Source of the DNA: Bacteroidia bacterium Ga0077558
Lineage (GTDB): Bacteria > Bacteroidota > Bacteroidia > Chitinophagales > Chitinophagaceae
DNA length: 64,000 nt
Assembly: GCA_001464625.1 (NCBI GenBank)
Contig: LNFJ01000062.1
Coordinates: 1 to 64,000 of the forward strand
Direction of reading: 5' to 3'
Positions 8,994-19,104 of the stretch are shown piece after piece; position 1 is the first letter of the stretch; every line of letters begins with the position of its first letter. The notes under the pieces were generated by a model. That model saw only the letters and a program-made list of their open reading frames with translations. It did not search any database and was not told the origin of the DNA. Position numbers and translations under genes: made by a program.

Positions 8994-10394
8994 TTAGTTC
9001 AGCTTACCTACCATATCACCCGGTTTCACCCATTCGTCAAACTCTGAGGGAGTTACATAGCCCAATTTCACCGCCATTTCTTTTAAAGTAGTTCCTTCCT
9101 TATGTGCCTTTTGTGCAATCTCTGCTGCTTTATAGTAACCAATCTTTGTATTTAACGATGTTACCAGCATCAGGCTGTTATCAACATGTTTTTTAATATT
9201 CGCTTCAATAGGCGCTAATCCAATTGCACATTTATCATTGAAAGAAACACAGCCATCACCAATCAATCTTGCGCTGTGCAAGAAATTATAAATCATCACC
9301 GGTTTAAAAACATTCAATTCAAAATGACCCATACTACCTCCCACACTTATTGCCACATCATTGCCCATTACCTGTGCAGCTATCATTGTTAGTGCTTCAC
9401 ATTGTGTTGGATTAACTTTTCCCGGCATAATAGACGAACCTGGTTCATTGTCCGGAATAAAAAGTTCACCTATACCACTTCTGGGCCCTGATGAAAGCAT
9501 ACGGATATCATTGGCGATCTTCATTAAGCTAACGGCTACCGTTTTTAATGCACCATGTGCTTCAACTATTGCATCATGTGCAGCCAATGCTTCAAATTTA
9601 TTTTCAGCTGTTACAAATGGTAAACCAGTTAAGTTGGCAATATGTTTGGCAACATTCTTTGCATAGTTGGGTGGAGTATTAATGCCAGTACCAACAGCTG
9701 TTCCACCAAGAGCTAATTCACTTAAATGTGCCAATGTATTCCTAATGGCTTTCATCCCATGATCTAATTGCGAAACATAACCGCTGAATTCCTGTCCCAC
9801 TGTTAATGGTGTGGCATCCATAAAATGGGTACGACCGATCTTCACCACTTTCATATACTGCTTGCTTTTTTTTGCAAGTGTATCTCTTAGTTTTTTGATG
9901 CCCGGCAATGTTGTTTCTACTAATATTTTATAAGCCGCAATATGCATGGCTGTTGGAAACGTATCGTTAGATGATTGCGATTTGTTCACATCATCATTGG
10001 GGTGCAGGAATTTTTCTTTGTCGGTAAGCTTGCCTCCTTTTAATACATGTCCCCGGTAAGCAACAACTTCATTTACATTCATATTGCTCTGTGTACCGCT
10101 ACCGGTTTGCCAAACTACTAATGGAAAATAATCATCCAGTTTTCCTTTCAAAATTTCATCACATACTTTTCCAATTAATACCGATTTGTTTTTGGGCAAC
10201 ACACCAGCTTCCTGGTTGGTAATGGCGGCTGCCTTTTTTAAATAAGCAAAAGCACTTATTATTTCTTTCGGCATTTTATTTATATCCTGCGCAATTTTAA
10301 AATTATCGATACTGCGCTGGGTTTGTGCTCCATAATAGGCATCAGCCGGTACTTTTACCTCTCCCATGGTGTCTTTTTCTATCCTGTATTCCAT
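8994..10394 (-). CDS. fumC: class II fumarate hydratase
   Basis: Iron-independent fumarase that interconverts fumarate and L-malate in the TCA cycle. The 466-residue sequence has the superfamily signature [11 protein letters not shown] at 319-329, which contains the catalytic serine loop, the substrate-binding [10 protein letters not shown] region near 97-106, and GRTHFMDA with H190. The length is normal and the gene intact. It is monocistronic, with a -7 box at 10456-10463 and a strong hairpin downstream. Confidence 0.97.
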   Translation of the reverse strand: MEYRIEKDTMGEVKVPADAYYGAQTQRSIDNFKIAQDINKMPKEIISAFAYLKKAAAITNQEAGVLPKNKSVLIGKVCDEILKGKLDDYFPLVVWQTGSGTQSNMNVNEVVAYRGHVLKGGKLTDKEKFLHPNDDVNKSQSSNDTFPTAMHIAAYKILVETTLPGIKKLRDTLAKKSKQYMKVVKIGRTHFMDATPLTVGQEFSGYVSQLDHGMKAIRNTLAHLSELALGGTAVGTGINTPPNYAKNVAKHIANLTGLPFVTAENKFEALAAHDAIVEAHGALKTVAVSLMKIANDIRMLSSGPRSGIGELFIPDNEPGSSIMPGKVNPTQCEALTMIAAQVMGNDVAISVGGSMGHFELNVFKPVMIYNFLHSARLIGDGCVSFNDKCAIGLAPIEANIKKHVDNSLMLVTSLNTKIGYYKAAEIAQKAHKEGTTLKEMAVKLGYVTPSEFDEWVKPGDMVGKLN

Positions 10395-10455
10395 ATGTAT
10401 ATGCTTAAATTTTTATAGATGTTGCTTGCACGCCAAAGGGGCGGCTAAGGCGTTG

Positions 10456-10463
10456 CAAAGGTA
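10456..10463 (-). promoter_or_regulatory. -7 box of fumC
   Basis: Read on the minus strand this is TACCTTTG, a perfect TAnnTTTG match. It lies 61 bp upstream of the fumC ATG, giving a leader of about 58 nt. Confidence 0.55.
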
Positions 10464-10643
10464 GGCCAATCGCCCAAACGGTTAATCCATTTTTGTTTTA
10501 AAAGTTCACTTTCCGGCCTTATATTGCTATCGGGTAATGCAACTTTGTCAACCTCTTTTTCCTCAAATAATAACAAAACCAACCTTCATAAATCAGCCTA
10601 TAAAATCCTTCCCGGAGATTTTATGCAGCGCTTAAATTTAGAT

Positions 10644-12062
10644 ATGAGATATTTTTTTTTACATCTGCTTGTTTTTATAGCATCAACAAGTGTGGCACAG
10701 CAAAAAACAGCTGCTCCATTACCTTCCAAACAACAATTAGCCTGGCATGAGACAGAGTATTATCTCTTCATGCATTTTGGCCCCAACACATTTAGCGGAA
10801 AAGAATGGGGAGAAGGCACAGAGCCAGCTGATATGTTCAATCCTACTAATTTGGATTGCAGACAATGGGCAAGAGTAGCAAAAGAGTCAGGTGCAAAAGG
10901 AATTATAATTACTGCCAAACATCATGATGGATTTTGTTTGTGGCCCAGTAAGTTTTCAAAACATACAGTAAGGGAGAGTAAATGGAAAAATGGCCAGGGG
11001 GATGTTTTAAAAGAGCTATCACAAGCCTGCCGGGAATTTGGATTAAAGTTTGGCGTTTATATTTCTCCCTGGGATAGAAATCATCCTGACTATGGTACCG
11101 AAAAATATAATGATGTGTTTGTAGGGATGATGAAAGAGATTTTTCAAAATTATGGCCCCATTTGGGAGTTGTGGTGGGATGGCGCAAATGGTGAAGGTCC
11201 GAATGGTAAAAAGCAAGTGTATGATTGGAGAAGATATGAAAATACCGTCCGCCAGGTTTCACCAAGAACGGTAATCTTTAGTGATATTGGCCCTGATATA
11301 AGATGGGTAGGTAATGAAAAAGGAATTGCCAGTGAACCAAACTGGAATTTTTTAGACACGGCCGGTTTTAAAAGGGGCGAAGGGGCACCGCCAACGGATA
11401 CGTTGGGTAGAGGAAACTACAATGGCAGTTTGTGGATACCTGCAGAGTGTGATGTAAGTATTCGTCCAGGTTGGTTCTGGCGTACAGCAGAAAATGATAA
11501 AGTAAAAACGCCAAAGCAATTGTTTGACTTGTATTTGAAATCCGTTGGAAGAGGCGCCAACCTTTTACTAAATGTACCGCCCGATAGCAGGGGATTGATT
11601 CATGAAAAAGATTCTGCAGCATTAGTAGGGTTTAAAAATCTACGAACAGAAAGCTTTGGTGAAAACTTACTAAAGCAGGCCGAAACCTATTATGAGTTTA
11701 CCCAAAGGGATTTTTCTCAAAAGCCTTTTGTTATCCGCAGCTTTGATTCTACTGTAACTTCTTATGGAATTAATCTGCAAAACTTTGTAGTAAAGTTGAA
11801 GCAGCCATCAAAAGTTAATTGCATAGTATTAAGAGAAGCAATACATCTGGGGCAAACTGTTCGGCGATTTAGTGTAGTGTTGTATAATGGAGAAAAAGCG
11901 ATTGGTGAAATACAAGGCAGAAGCGTTGGCAGAAAACGGATCCTCACTTTCCCAACTACCAACATTACTTCTTTTAGGGTATATTTAGAAGATGCAGAGG
12001 GGCATGATAATATAAGTGGAATAGCTGCCTACTTGATTGATGAGAAGCTAATAGAAAAATAA
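10644..12062 (+). CDS. secreted GH29 alpha-L-fucosidase-like glycosidase
   Basis: Glycoside hydrolase family 29 enzyme predicted to release alpha-L-fucose from glycans. ATG 10644 gives a clean signal peptide (MRYFFLHLLVFIASTSVAQQ); earlier starts at 10524 or 10623 would add a polar leader. The catalytic barrel follows, with MHFGPNTFSGKEWG, the AKHHDGFCLWPS loop and WELWWDGANG, whose Asp is the expected nucleophile. The last 130 or so residues resemble a galactose-binding-like beta-sandwich. It stands alone, without a SusCD pair. Its stop codon abuts that of the convergent enoyl-CoA hydratase with no gap. Confidence 0.9.
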   Translation: MRYFFLHLLVFIASTSVAQQKTAAPLPSKQQLAWHETEYYLFMHFGPNTFSGKEWGEGTEPADMFNPTNLDCRQWARVAKESGAKGIIITAKHHDGFCLWPSKFSKHTVRESKWKNGQGDVLKELSQACREFGLKFGVYISPWDRNHPDYGTEKYNDVFVGMMKEIFQNYGPIWELWWDGANGEGPNGKKQVYDWRRYENTVRQVSPRTVIFSDIGPDIRWVGNEKGIASEPNWNFLDTAGFKRGEGAPPTDTLGRGNYNGSLWIPAECDVSIRPGWFWRTAENDKVKTPKQLFDLYLKSVGRGANLLLNVPPDSRGLIHEKDSAALVGFKNLRTESFGENLLKQAETYYEFTQRDFSQKPFVIRSFDSTVTSYGINLQNFVVKLKQPSKVNCIVLREAIHLGQTVRRFSVVLYNGEKAIGEIQGRSVGRKRILTFPTTNITSFRVYLEDAEGHDNISGIAAYLIDEKLIEK

Positions 12063-12839
12063 TTATTTGCCATTAAATATGGCCTTTCTTTTTTCTAAAA
12101 AAGCAGTCGTTCCTTCTTTCATGTCTTCTGTAGCAAAAGCGTTTCCAAATTCTTCAATTTCTAATGCATAGCCATCTTTAGTTTCATCATAAACGGCGTT
12201 AGCAGCTTTTATACAACCTGCTACTGCAAGGGGTGCTTTGGAATTAATAATTTCAAGAATTTTTTTGGTATGCTCCAATAATGTTTCGGCGGTGGTTACA
12301 TAATTCACCAAACCCAATTGTTTTGCTTCATTCGCATCTATCATATGTGCACTCATCAATAATTCCATCGCTTTGCCTTTGCCGATCAATTGCACTAATC
12401 GTTGTGTGCCACCATAACCGGGTATCAATCCAAGGTTAACTTCTGGCTGACCAAATTTTGCATTTTCTGCCGCCACCCTAAAATGACAACTCATCGCTAA
12501 TTCACAACCGCCACCCAATGCAAAACCATTTACTGCAGCAACAATAGGCTTGGCTGAGTTTTCAATCCTGGCAAAAACATCTTGACCTCTTTTTGCTAAT
12601 ACCATTGCATCAGCTTTATTCAATCCGCCAAACTCCGAAATATCGGCACCGGCTACAAATGCCTTTGGCCCAGCACCAGTTATAATAACTGATTTTATTT
12701 CAGCATTGCTTTCTATTTCATTTAATGCGGTATTCAAATCGGTGAATACATCTTTATTTAACGCATTGAGTTTATCAGGACGATTGATTGTAATGGTGTA
12801 GATACCGTTTTCAAGTGTAGTAAGCAGTGTTTGAAACAT
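12063..12839 (-). CDS. enoyl-CoA hydratase/isomerase (crotonase family)
   Basis: Hydrates trans-2-enoyl-CoA thioesters, or a related crotonase reaction, in fatty acid or short-chain acyl-CoA metabolism. Family signs are the oxyanion-hole segment FVAGADISEF near 65-75, the signature ALGGGCELAMSC, and the catalytic Glu contexts GQPEVNLGLIPGYGG. ATG 12839 is used. A TTG at 12857 lies inside the -7 box TACTTTTG (minus strand of 12855-12862), which makes it an unlikely start. The exact acyl substrate cannot be told. Confidence 0.93.
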   Translation of the reverse strand: MFQTLLTTLENGIYTITINRPDKLNALNKDVFTDLNTALNEIESNAEIKSVIITGAGPKAFVAGADISEFGGLNKADAMVLAKRGQDVFARIENSAKPIVAAVNGFALGGGCELAMSCHFRVAAENAKFGQPEVNLGLIPGYGGTQRLVQLIGKGKAMELLMSAHMIDANEAKQLGLVNYVTTAETLLEHTKKILEIINSKAPLAVAGCIKAANAVYDETKDGYALEIEEFGNAFATEDMKEGTTAFLEKRKAIFNGK

Positions 12840-12854
12840 GTAGAATGATTTTGT

Positions 12855-12862
12855 CAAAAGTA
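12855..12862 (-). promoter_or_regulatory. -7 box of the enoyl-CoA hydratase gene
   Basis: TACTTTTG on the minus strand is a perfect TAnnTTTG match 15 bp before ATG 12839. It decides the start choice. Confidence 0.55.
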
Positions 12863-12987
12863 GGAATAAAAACTAATCGGCAGAGAGCCTGGTAAATTCA
12901 TCATTTACACTTATAAAGGCATGATATTGGCACACTATAAATAGCAAAATTTTCTATCCCGAAATTATAACCAAAGGCAACTGTTTC

Positions 12988-15900
12988 ATGAAGTCAGATC
13001 AAGGAAAAAAGCAGCGGAAAGATATTTTTGAACGGCTTCCTGAAGCAATTACAAAGTTCAAAAAAAATGTAATTGAACCTTTTTTTATTGATACCAGCAA
13101 TAGCGTAGAAGAAAGCCTCCCATTAAGAGCTGAAATTTTTACAGTTGAGCAATTAGAGCAACATGCCAGAACCCTTGCAAGTCGCCACATTCTCATCAGT
13201 AAAGAGCTTTCTGAACAACTTTTAAAGCGTCTCGCAGAAAATGAGGCCATATTACTTGAAGTTCATTCTATTCTTACCGAAAATGTAAAACAGGAAAGCC
13301 GAATTACACCGGCTGGTGAATGGTTGCTCGATAATTTTTACCTGATTGAAGAACAGATCTACACAGCAAAAAAGCATTTACCTAAAGGATATAGCCGGGG
13401 GCTGCCTCAATTAGCCAAAGGTGCCTCTGCGGGATTGCCCCGTGTTTATGATATAGCTGTGGAAATTATTTCCCATACTGATGGCCATGTGAGCTTGTTT
13501 AGTCTGCAAAATTTTGTTTCCGCTTACCAGGAAATTAATTTTTTACATCTTGGTGAATTATGGGCCATCCCCATTATGCTTCGATTGGCCTTATTGGAAA
13601 ATCTCCGCCGGCTTTCTATCCAGATATCTATTGATATAACCAATAAATCGCTGGCCACTTCATGGGCTGATGAAATGATTAAAGTTGCTGAAAAAGACCC
13701 CAAGAATTTAGTATTGGTGATAGCGGATATGGCGAGAGCAAAACCACCTATGGCAAGCTCATTTGTTGCAGAACTTACCAGGAGAATACAGGAAAAAGGC
13801 AGTTCACTACAGTTAGCGATGAACTGGCTGGAACAAACATTATCAGAAAATGGTTTAAGCAGTAATGAACTGGTGCAGCAGGAAAATCAAAAGCAGGCAG
13901 CAGACCAGGTTTCCATTAGCAATAGTATCAGCAGTCTTCGTTTCTTAAGTACTACCGATTGGCGGGATTTTGTAGAAGCAACAAGCATCATGGAAGCAAC
14001 ACTTTCGCAGGATGCCGCCGGTATCTATTCTATGATGGATTTTGATACAAGAGACAGTTACCGGCATGTGGTTGAAAACCTGGCGAAGAAAAGTGAGTTC
14101 TCGGAGCAGCAGATTTGCGAAATGATTGTGAATTGCACTAAAGAAAATCTGCAGAAAAATGGATTGACAAGAGCTGCACATGTGGGCTATTACCTGAAAG
14201 GAAAAGAATTAAAAAGAATTGAAAAATTGTCGGGAGCTAAACTGTCGTTTAGAGAGAAAAATAAAAAACTCGTTAATAGAATTCCCTTGTACACCTATAT
14301 AGGAGGGATACTTTTTTTATCGATACTTATTTGCTGGGCACTAATAAGTAAAGCACATACTGAGGGATTAAGAAATTGGGAATTGATAGTTTTATCTGCA
14401 CTTGCATTGCTTGCTACTAGTATGGTTGCCGTATCCATCATTAATTGGATAGTAACGATAACTGCAAGGCCAGCCTTATTGCCAAGAATGGATTTTTCTT
14501 CAGGCATTCCGGATGAACACCGAACCATGGTGGTAGTACCTACAATTATCGGTAGTATAGCCGATGTAAATAATTTAGTGGAAGGAATTGAAATACGTTT
14601 TTTAGCGAATAGGGATGCTAATCTTCTTTTTGCATTACTAACAGATTTTAAAGATGCACAGCAGGAGCAATTGCCGGAGGATGAAGAAATTTTACGCTAT
14701 GCGGCAAAAAAAATCAAGAAGCTTAATAATAAATATGAACGATCTGCTAATGACACCTTCTTTCTTTTTCACCGCCCCAGAAAATGGAACAGCCGTGATA
14801 AAGTATGGATGGGCTTTGAACGTAAGCGGGGAAAACTCGGCGATTTAAATGCACTAATAAAAAGAGGAAGTGAGGAAAACTTTTCATTGATTGTGGGTGA
14901 AAAGGAAATATACAGCACGGTAAAATATATTATTACTCTCGACACTGATACACAGTTGCCAAGAGATGTAGCCTGGAAGATGACAGCAACGTTAGCTCAT
15001 CCGTTAAACCAACCAATCTATTCCGAAAAGAAAAAAAGAGTGGTGGAAGGATATTCGATCCTGCAACCAAGAGTCTCTAATAGTTTGCCGATGGATGAAA
15101 GTTCTATTTATTCAAGAATGCATGGAAATGATCCCGGAACTGATCCTTATACAAGAGCAACTTCGGATGTGTACCAGGATTTATTTTCCGAAGGTTCATT
15201 TATTGGTAAAGGAATTTATGCTATTGATAGTTTTGAAATGGTATTGAAGAAAAGGTTTCCGGATAACCGGATACTGAGCCATGATTTACTGGAAGGGGCT
15301 TATGCAAGAGCAGGTCTTATTACCGATGTACAGTTGTATGAAGAATATCCATCCTCCTACATTACAGATATGCGTCGACGCCATCGTTGGATAAGGGGCG
15401 ATTGGCAAATTGCTACATGGATACTTCCGTTTATCCCCGGCTATACTAATAAGTTGCAGTTTAATCCGCTTTCTGCTTTATCTAAATGGAAAATATTTGA
15501 TAACCTGCGGCGAAGCCTTGTTCCGGTATCGTTATTATTACTACTCTTATTTGGTTGGATTGTATCTTCTAATCCTTTCTTCTGGACGATGGCCGTGTTG
15601 GCAATTATTTTTCTGCCTGTTTTTGTGGGGTTTTTTTGGGAGCTTTTCAAAAAACCGGCGGATGAACTTTTTGTACAACATTTTATTTATACCAGTCGTT
15701 CGTTAAAGGATAATATTGTTCAGCAACTGGTGGGTTTTATTTTCCTTCCTTTCGAAATGTTTGTAAATAGCGGTGCTATACTTCGTACAGTATGGCGCAT
15801 TTATATTTCCCGAAAAAATTTATTGCAATGGAATCCTTATAGTAACCGCCATTCAAATGAGAAATCAATTATCGGTGCTTATAAGGTAATGTGGTTTTCG

Positions 15901-18900
15901 CCATTCTTTGCGATGGCTATTTTTATTTTGCTGACTTTTTATGGTCCCATAACACTAGCGAAAGTGTTGCCGTTATTATTGACCTGGGCAGCAGCTCCAT
16001 TTATTGCATGGTATATAAGCAAACCGCATAATGAAAAGAAAGCAGAGCTATCTCTTGAACAGTCCATTTATCTCCGAAAGCTGGCCCGAAAAATATGGTC
16101 ATTCTTTGAAATCTATGTAGGTCGTGGTGATAACTGGTTGCCACCCGATAATTACCAGGAAGAACCGGTGGAAAGAATAGCACACCGTACATCGCCTACC
16201 AATATTGGCCTTTCTTTATTAGCCAATCTCACTGCTTATGATTTTGGCTATAGCACTGCCAGGGAAGCAATTGAATTAACGGGGAATACCATTAACACCA
16301 TGCAGCGAATGGAAAAGTACCGGGGCCATTTATATAATTGGTACGACACACAAACGCTGATGCCGTTAAGTCCCCGTTATGTTTCTACGGTAGATAGTGG
16401 TAACCTGATGGGACACCTCATCACATTGAAACAGGGATTGATAGCAATACCCAATGACAAAATTGTACAAAAAAATAGTGCAGATGGTCTTGTGGATGAA
16501 ATAAGAATATTGGCCCAAATACTAAATTCGCCGGGAATTAAAAAAATTCTGGATAAACTCCCTCCGGAAAATGAAATTGATCTTGATGACCCCATAACAA
16601 TTAAGAGTAAACTGGACAACCTCGAAGAATTGCTTACTAAAACACTGGCGCAGTTAGATACAGATCCCGAAGAAGAAGCTGAATGGTGGATTCAAAAAAT
16701 ATTTTCCCATATTAAAAATATCAGGAAAGACTTAAAAACTTTTTTACCATGGGTATTTGTAAAGAACTGTCCTGTTAAATTCAAAAATAATTTACCAGTA
16801 CTGCCCGGCATACCCACTATCAAAGAATTAGCCCGTATCGAACAACAATTATTATTTCATATCAATTCACTTTATTTTGATGATAATACAAATGAAGAGA
16901 ATGAGTGGCTTTCCCGTTACAGAAATGCAATTGTGGAATCTGGAAGTAAAGCAAAGGCAATCATCCTCAGCATTGAACAATTGGCGGCAAAGTGTACCCA
17001 ACTTATCAATATGGATTTCGAATTTCTATATGATAAATCACAACATTTATTAACTATCGGGTATAATACGGATGAACACAGAAGAGATAATAGTTTTTAT
17101 GATCTGCTGGCATCTGAAATACGACTCACTACTTTTTCTGCTATATCCGAAGGGAAATTGCCCCAGCAAAGTTGGTTCGCATTAGGTCGTCAATTAACGA
17201 ATATCGGTAGTACTCCTGTTCTTCTATCATGGAGTGGTTCTATGTTTGAATACCTGATGCCACTACTGGTAATGCCCGGTTATAAAAACACTTTGCTGGA
17301 TCAAACAACGAAAGCAGTTATTCAGCGGCAGATGGAGTACGGTAAAAAGAGAGCTGTGCCATGGGGTATTTCAGAATCCGGGTACAATATGGTAGATGCA
17401 CATCTTAATTATCAATATCATCCATTTGGTGTACCTGGTCTTGGTTTTAAACGTGGCCTTGGGGAAGATCTTGTTGTGTCACCTTATTCAACAGTAATGG
17501 CATTGATGGTTTCGCCACAAGATGCGTTGGATAATTTAAAAGTATTAAAAGCCGAAGGCTTTGAGGGACGGTTCGGATTTTATGAAGCTATTGATTATAC
17601 CCCTTCCCGCCTGGCCCGCAAACAAAATTTTGCTGTCGTAAAATCATTTATGGCCCATCACCAGGGTATGAGTTTTTTATCCATCAGTTATTTACTCAAT
17701 CAGCAACCCATGCAACAGCGGTTCAGTGCTGATATCGGTGTAAAATCTGCTTTGCTATTATTACAGGAAAGAATTCCCCGTGTTACTACTTTCTATTCAC
17801 CCCGTGTTCATGAAACGGATACCAGCATAGCACCAAGCAGTGGTGGATATATGCGGGTATTAGATACGCCGCATACAACCATTCCAGAAGTACAATTATT
17901 ATCGAATGGCCGCTATCATGTAATGGTAACAAATGCAGGAGGTGGCTACAGCCGTTGGAAAAATATTGCATTGACCCGTTGGCGGGAAGATAGCACCTGC
18001 GATAATTGGGGAACCTTTTGTTATATCCGGGATATAGAAAATAACGCCTCCTGGTCCGCTTCTTTTCAACCTTCGTTAAAAGAGGGAGATAATTATGAAG
18101 CCGTTTTTTCACAAGGAAGAGCTGAGTTTCGCCGCCGGGATCTGTTATTAGAAACGCATACAGAAATTGTAGTGTCACCGGAAGATGATATAGAATTACG
18201 AAGGGTACATATTACCAATAGATCCCGCAAAAAAAGAACGATTGTTGTTACCAGTTATGCAGAAGTAGTGCTGGCTGTTCCGATATCGGATGAAGTGCAT
18301 CCGGCTTTCAGTAATCTTTTTATACAAACAGAATTGAATGAGCAGCGTAATGCTATCATTTGTACCCGCCGTGCCAGGTCGGATAATGAAAATAATCCCT
18401 GGATGTTTCACCTGATGAAAGTGCATGATGCGGAAATTAAAAATGTGTCGTATGAAACAGACAGGGGTATATTTATCGGAAGGGGAAATGACATTCATAG
18501 CCCGGATGCAATTAACCAGGCGTCTACTTTATCAGGAAGTAATGGTTCTGTATTGGATCCTATTGTTTCTATTCAATATAAAATTGTATTGGAGCCATAC
18601 GAGTCGGCAACGATTGATATGATCTTTGGAATTGCTGACACAAAAGAGAGTAACCGGGTGTTAGAATTAGCATGGACACATAGCCAGGTAATACTACGGC
18701 AGATCAATGCAGTGGAATCGGACGCACAGTTGTATTCAAGGTTGGCCAGCTCCATTATTTTCAGCAATGCTGCTTTGCGTACAGATCCCTCCATTATTAT
18801 TAAAAATCATCGGGGTCAATCTGGCTTGTGGGGATATTCTATTTCAGGCGACTTGCCTATTGTGTTATTACAAATTGAAGACTCAGCTAATATAGAATTA

Positions 18901-19104
18901 GTAAAGCAATTGGTACAGGCTCATGCTTACTGGCGGTTAAAGGGATTGCTCGTTGACCTGGTTATATGGAACGAAGATCATGGTGGCTATCGCCAGCTAT
19001 TACACAATGAGATACAGGGAATTGTTTCGCCGGGTAGTGTTATTGATGTAAAGGATCAGTTCGGTGGAATTTTTATCCGCTCTGCAGACCAGATCAATTT
19101 CTGA
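12988..19104 (+). CDS. cyclic beta-glucan synthase (NdvB-like), N-terminal 2038 residues of a broken gene
   Basis: Giant membrane enzyme related to NdvB/ChvB, which initiates, elongates and cyclises beta-1,2-glucan. In order it shows an N-terminal helical region, two or more membrane helices near 435-490, a family-2/GT84-like transferase with DTDTQLP near 652 and the RRRHRWIRGDWQ motif near 795, more membrane helices (about 840-1010), a glucoamylase-like domain with PGLGFKRGLGEDLVVSPYS near 1480, and the first GH94-type beta-sandwich. It stops in the motif GGIFIRSADQI, where homologues continue. The rest of the protein is read in another frame from 19064. The two halves together match the usual length of about 2,800-2,900 residues. 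Confidence 0.85.
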   Translation: MKSDQGKKQRKDIFERLPEAITKFKKNVIEPFFIDTSNSVEESLPLRAEIFTVEQLEQHARTLASRHILISKELSEQLLKRLAENEAILLEVHSILTENVKQESRITPAGEWLLDNFYLIEEQIYTAKKHLPKGYSRGLPQLAKGASAGLPRVYDIAVEIISHTDGHVSLFSLQNFVSAYQEINFLHLGELWAIPIMLRLALLENLRRLSIQISIDITNKSLATSWADEMIKVAEKDPKNLVLVIADMARAKPPMASSFVAELTRRIQEKGSSLQLAMNWLEQTLSENGLSSNELVQQENQKQAADQVSISNSISSLRFLSTTDWRDFVEATSIMEATLSQDAAGIYSMMDFDTRDSYRHVVENLAKKSEFSEQQICEMIVNCTKENLQKNGLTRAAHVGYYLKGKELKRIEKLSGAKLSFREKNKKLVNRIPLYTYIGGILFLSILICWALISKAHTEGLRNWELIVLSALALLATSMVAVSIINWIVTITARPALLPRMDFSSGIPDEHRTMVVVPTIIGSIADVNNLVEGIEIRFLANRDANLLFALLTDFKDAQQEQLPEDEEILRYAAKKIKKLNNKYERSANDTFFLFHRPRKWNSRDKVWMGFERKRGKLGDLNALIKRGSEENFSLIVGEKEIYSTVKYIITLDTDTQLPRDVAWKMTATLAHPLNQPIYSEKKKRVVEGYSILQPRVSNSLPMDESSIYSRMHGNDPGTDPYTRATSDVYQDLFSEGSFIGKGIYAIDSFEMVLKKRFPDNRILSHDLLEGAYARAGLITDVQLYEEYPSSYITDMRRRHRWIRGDWQIATWILPFIPGYTNKLQFNPLSALSKWKIFDNLRRSLVPVSLLLLLLFGWIVSSNPFFWTMAVLAIIFLPVFVGFFWELFKKPADELFVQHFIYTSRSLKDNIVQQLVGFIFLPFEMFVNSGAILRTVWRIYISRKNLLQWNPYSNRHSNEKSIIGAYKVMWFSPFFAMAIFILLTFYGPITLAKVLPLLLTWAAAPFIAWYISKPHNEKKAELSLEQSIYLRKLARKIWSFFEIYVGRGDNWLPPDNYQEEPVERIAHRTSPTNIGLSLLANLTAYDFGYSTAREAIELTGNTINTMQRMEKYRGHLYNWYDTQTLMPLSPRYVSTVDSGNLMGHLITLKQGLIAIPNDKIVQKNSADGLVDEIRILAQILNSPGIKKILDKLPPENEIDLDDPITIKSKLDNLEELLTKTLAQLDTDPEEEAEWWIQKIFSHIKNIRKDLKTFLPWVFVKNCPVKFKNNLPVLPGIPTIKELARIEQQLLFHINSLYFDDNTNEENEWLSRYRNAIVESGSKAKAIILSIEQLAAKCTQLINMDFEFLYDKSQHLLTIGYNTDEHRRDNSFYDLLASEIRLTTFSAISEGKLPQQSWFALGRQLTNIGSTPVLLSWSGSMFEYLMPLLVMPGYKNTLLDQTTKAVIQRQMEYGKKRAVPWGISESGYNMVDAHLNYQYHPFGVPGLGFKRGLGEDLVVSPYSTVMALMVSPQDALDNLKVLKAEGFEGRFGFYEAIDYTPSRLARKQNFAVVKSFMAHHQGMSFLSISYLLNQQPMQQRFSADIGVKSALLLLQERIPRVTTFYSPRVHETDTSIAPSSGGYMRVLDTPHTTIPEVQLLSNGRYHVMVTNAGGGYSRWKNIALTRWREDSTCDNWGTFCYIRDIENNASWSASFQPSLKEGDNYEAVFSQGRAEFRRRDLLLETHTEIVVSPEDDIELRRVHITNRSRKKRTIVVTSYAEVVLAVPISDEVHPAFSNLFIQTELNEQRNAIICTRRARSDNENNPWMFHLMKVHDAEIKNVSYETDRGIFIGRGNDIHSPDAINQASTLSGSNGSVLDPIVSIQYKIVLEPYESATIDMIFGIADTKESNRVLELAWTHSQVILRQINAVESDAQLYSRLASSIIFSNAALRTDPSIIIKNHRGQSGLWGYSISGDLPIVLLQIEDSANIELVKQLVQAHAYWRLKGLLVDLVIWNEDHGGYRQLLHNEIQGIVSPGSVIDVKDQFGGIFIRSADQINF

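Noticed and set aside
13945-14181. Minus-strand frames inside the glucan-synthase gene (several, including 17786-18178)
   Set aside because: They are antisense to well-supported coding sequence and have no homology-like features.
19064-19104. Overlap of the two glucan-synthase frames as two genuine genes
   Set aside because: The second frame begins in the middle of a family domain, lacks a start context, and completes exactly the missing C-terminus of the first.
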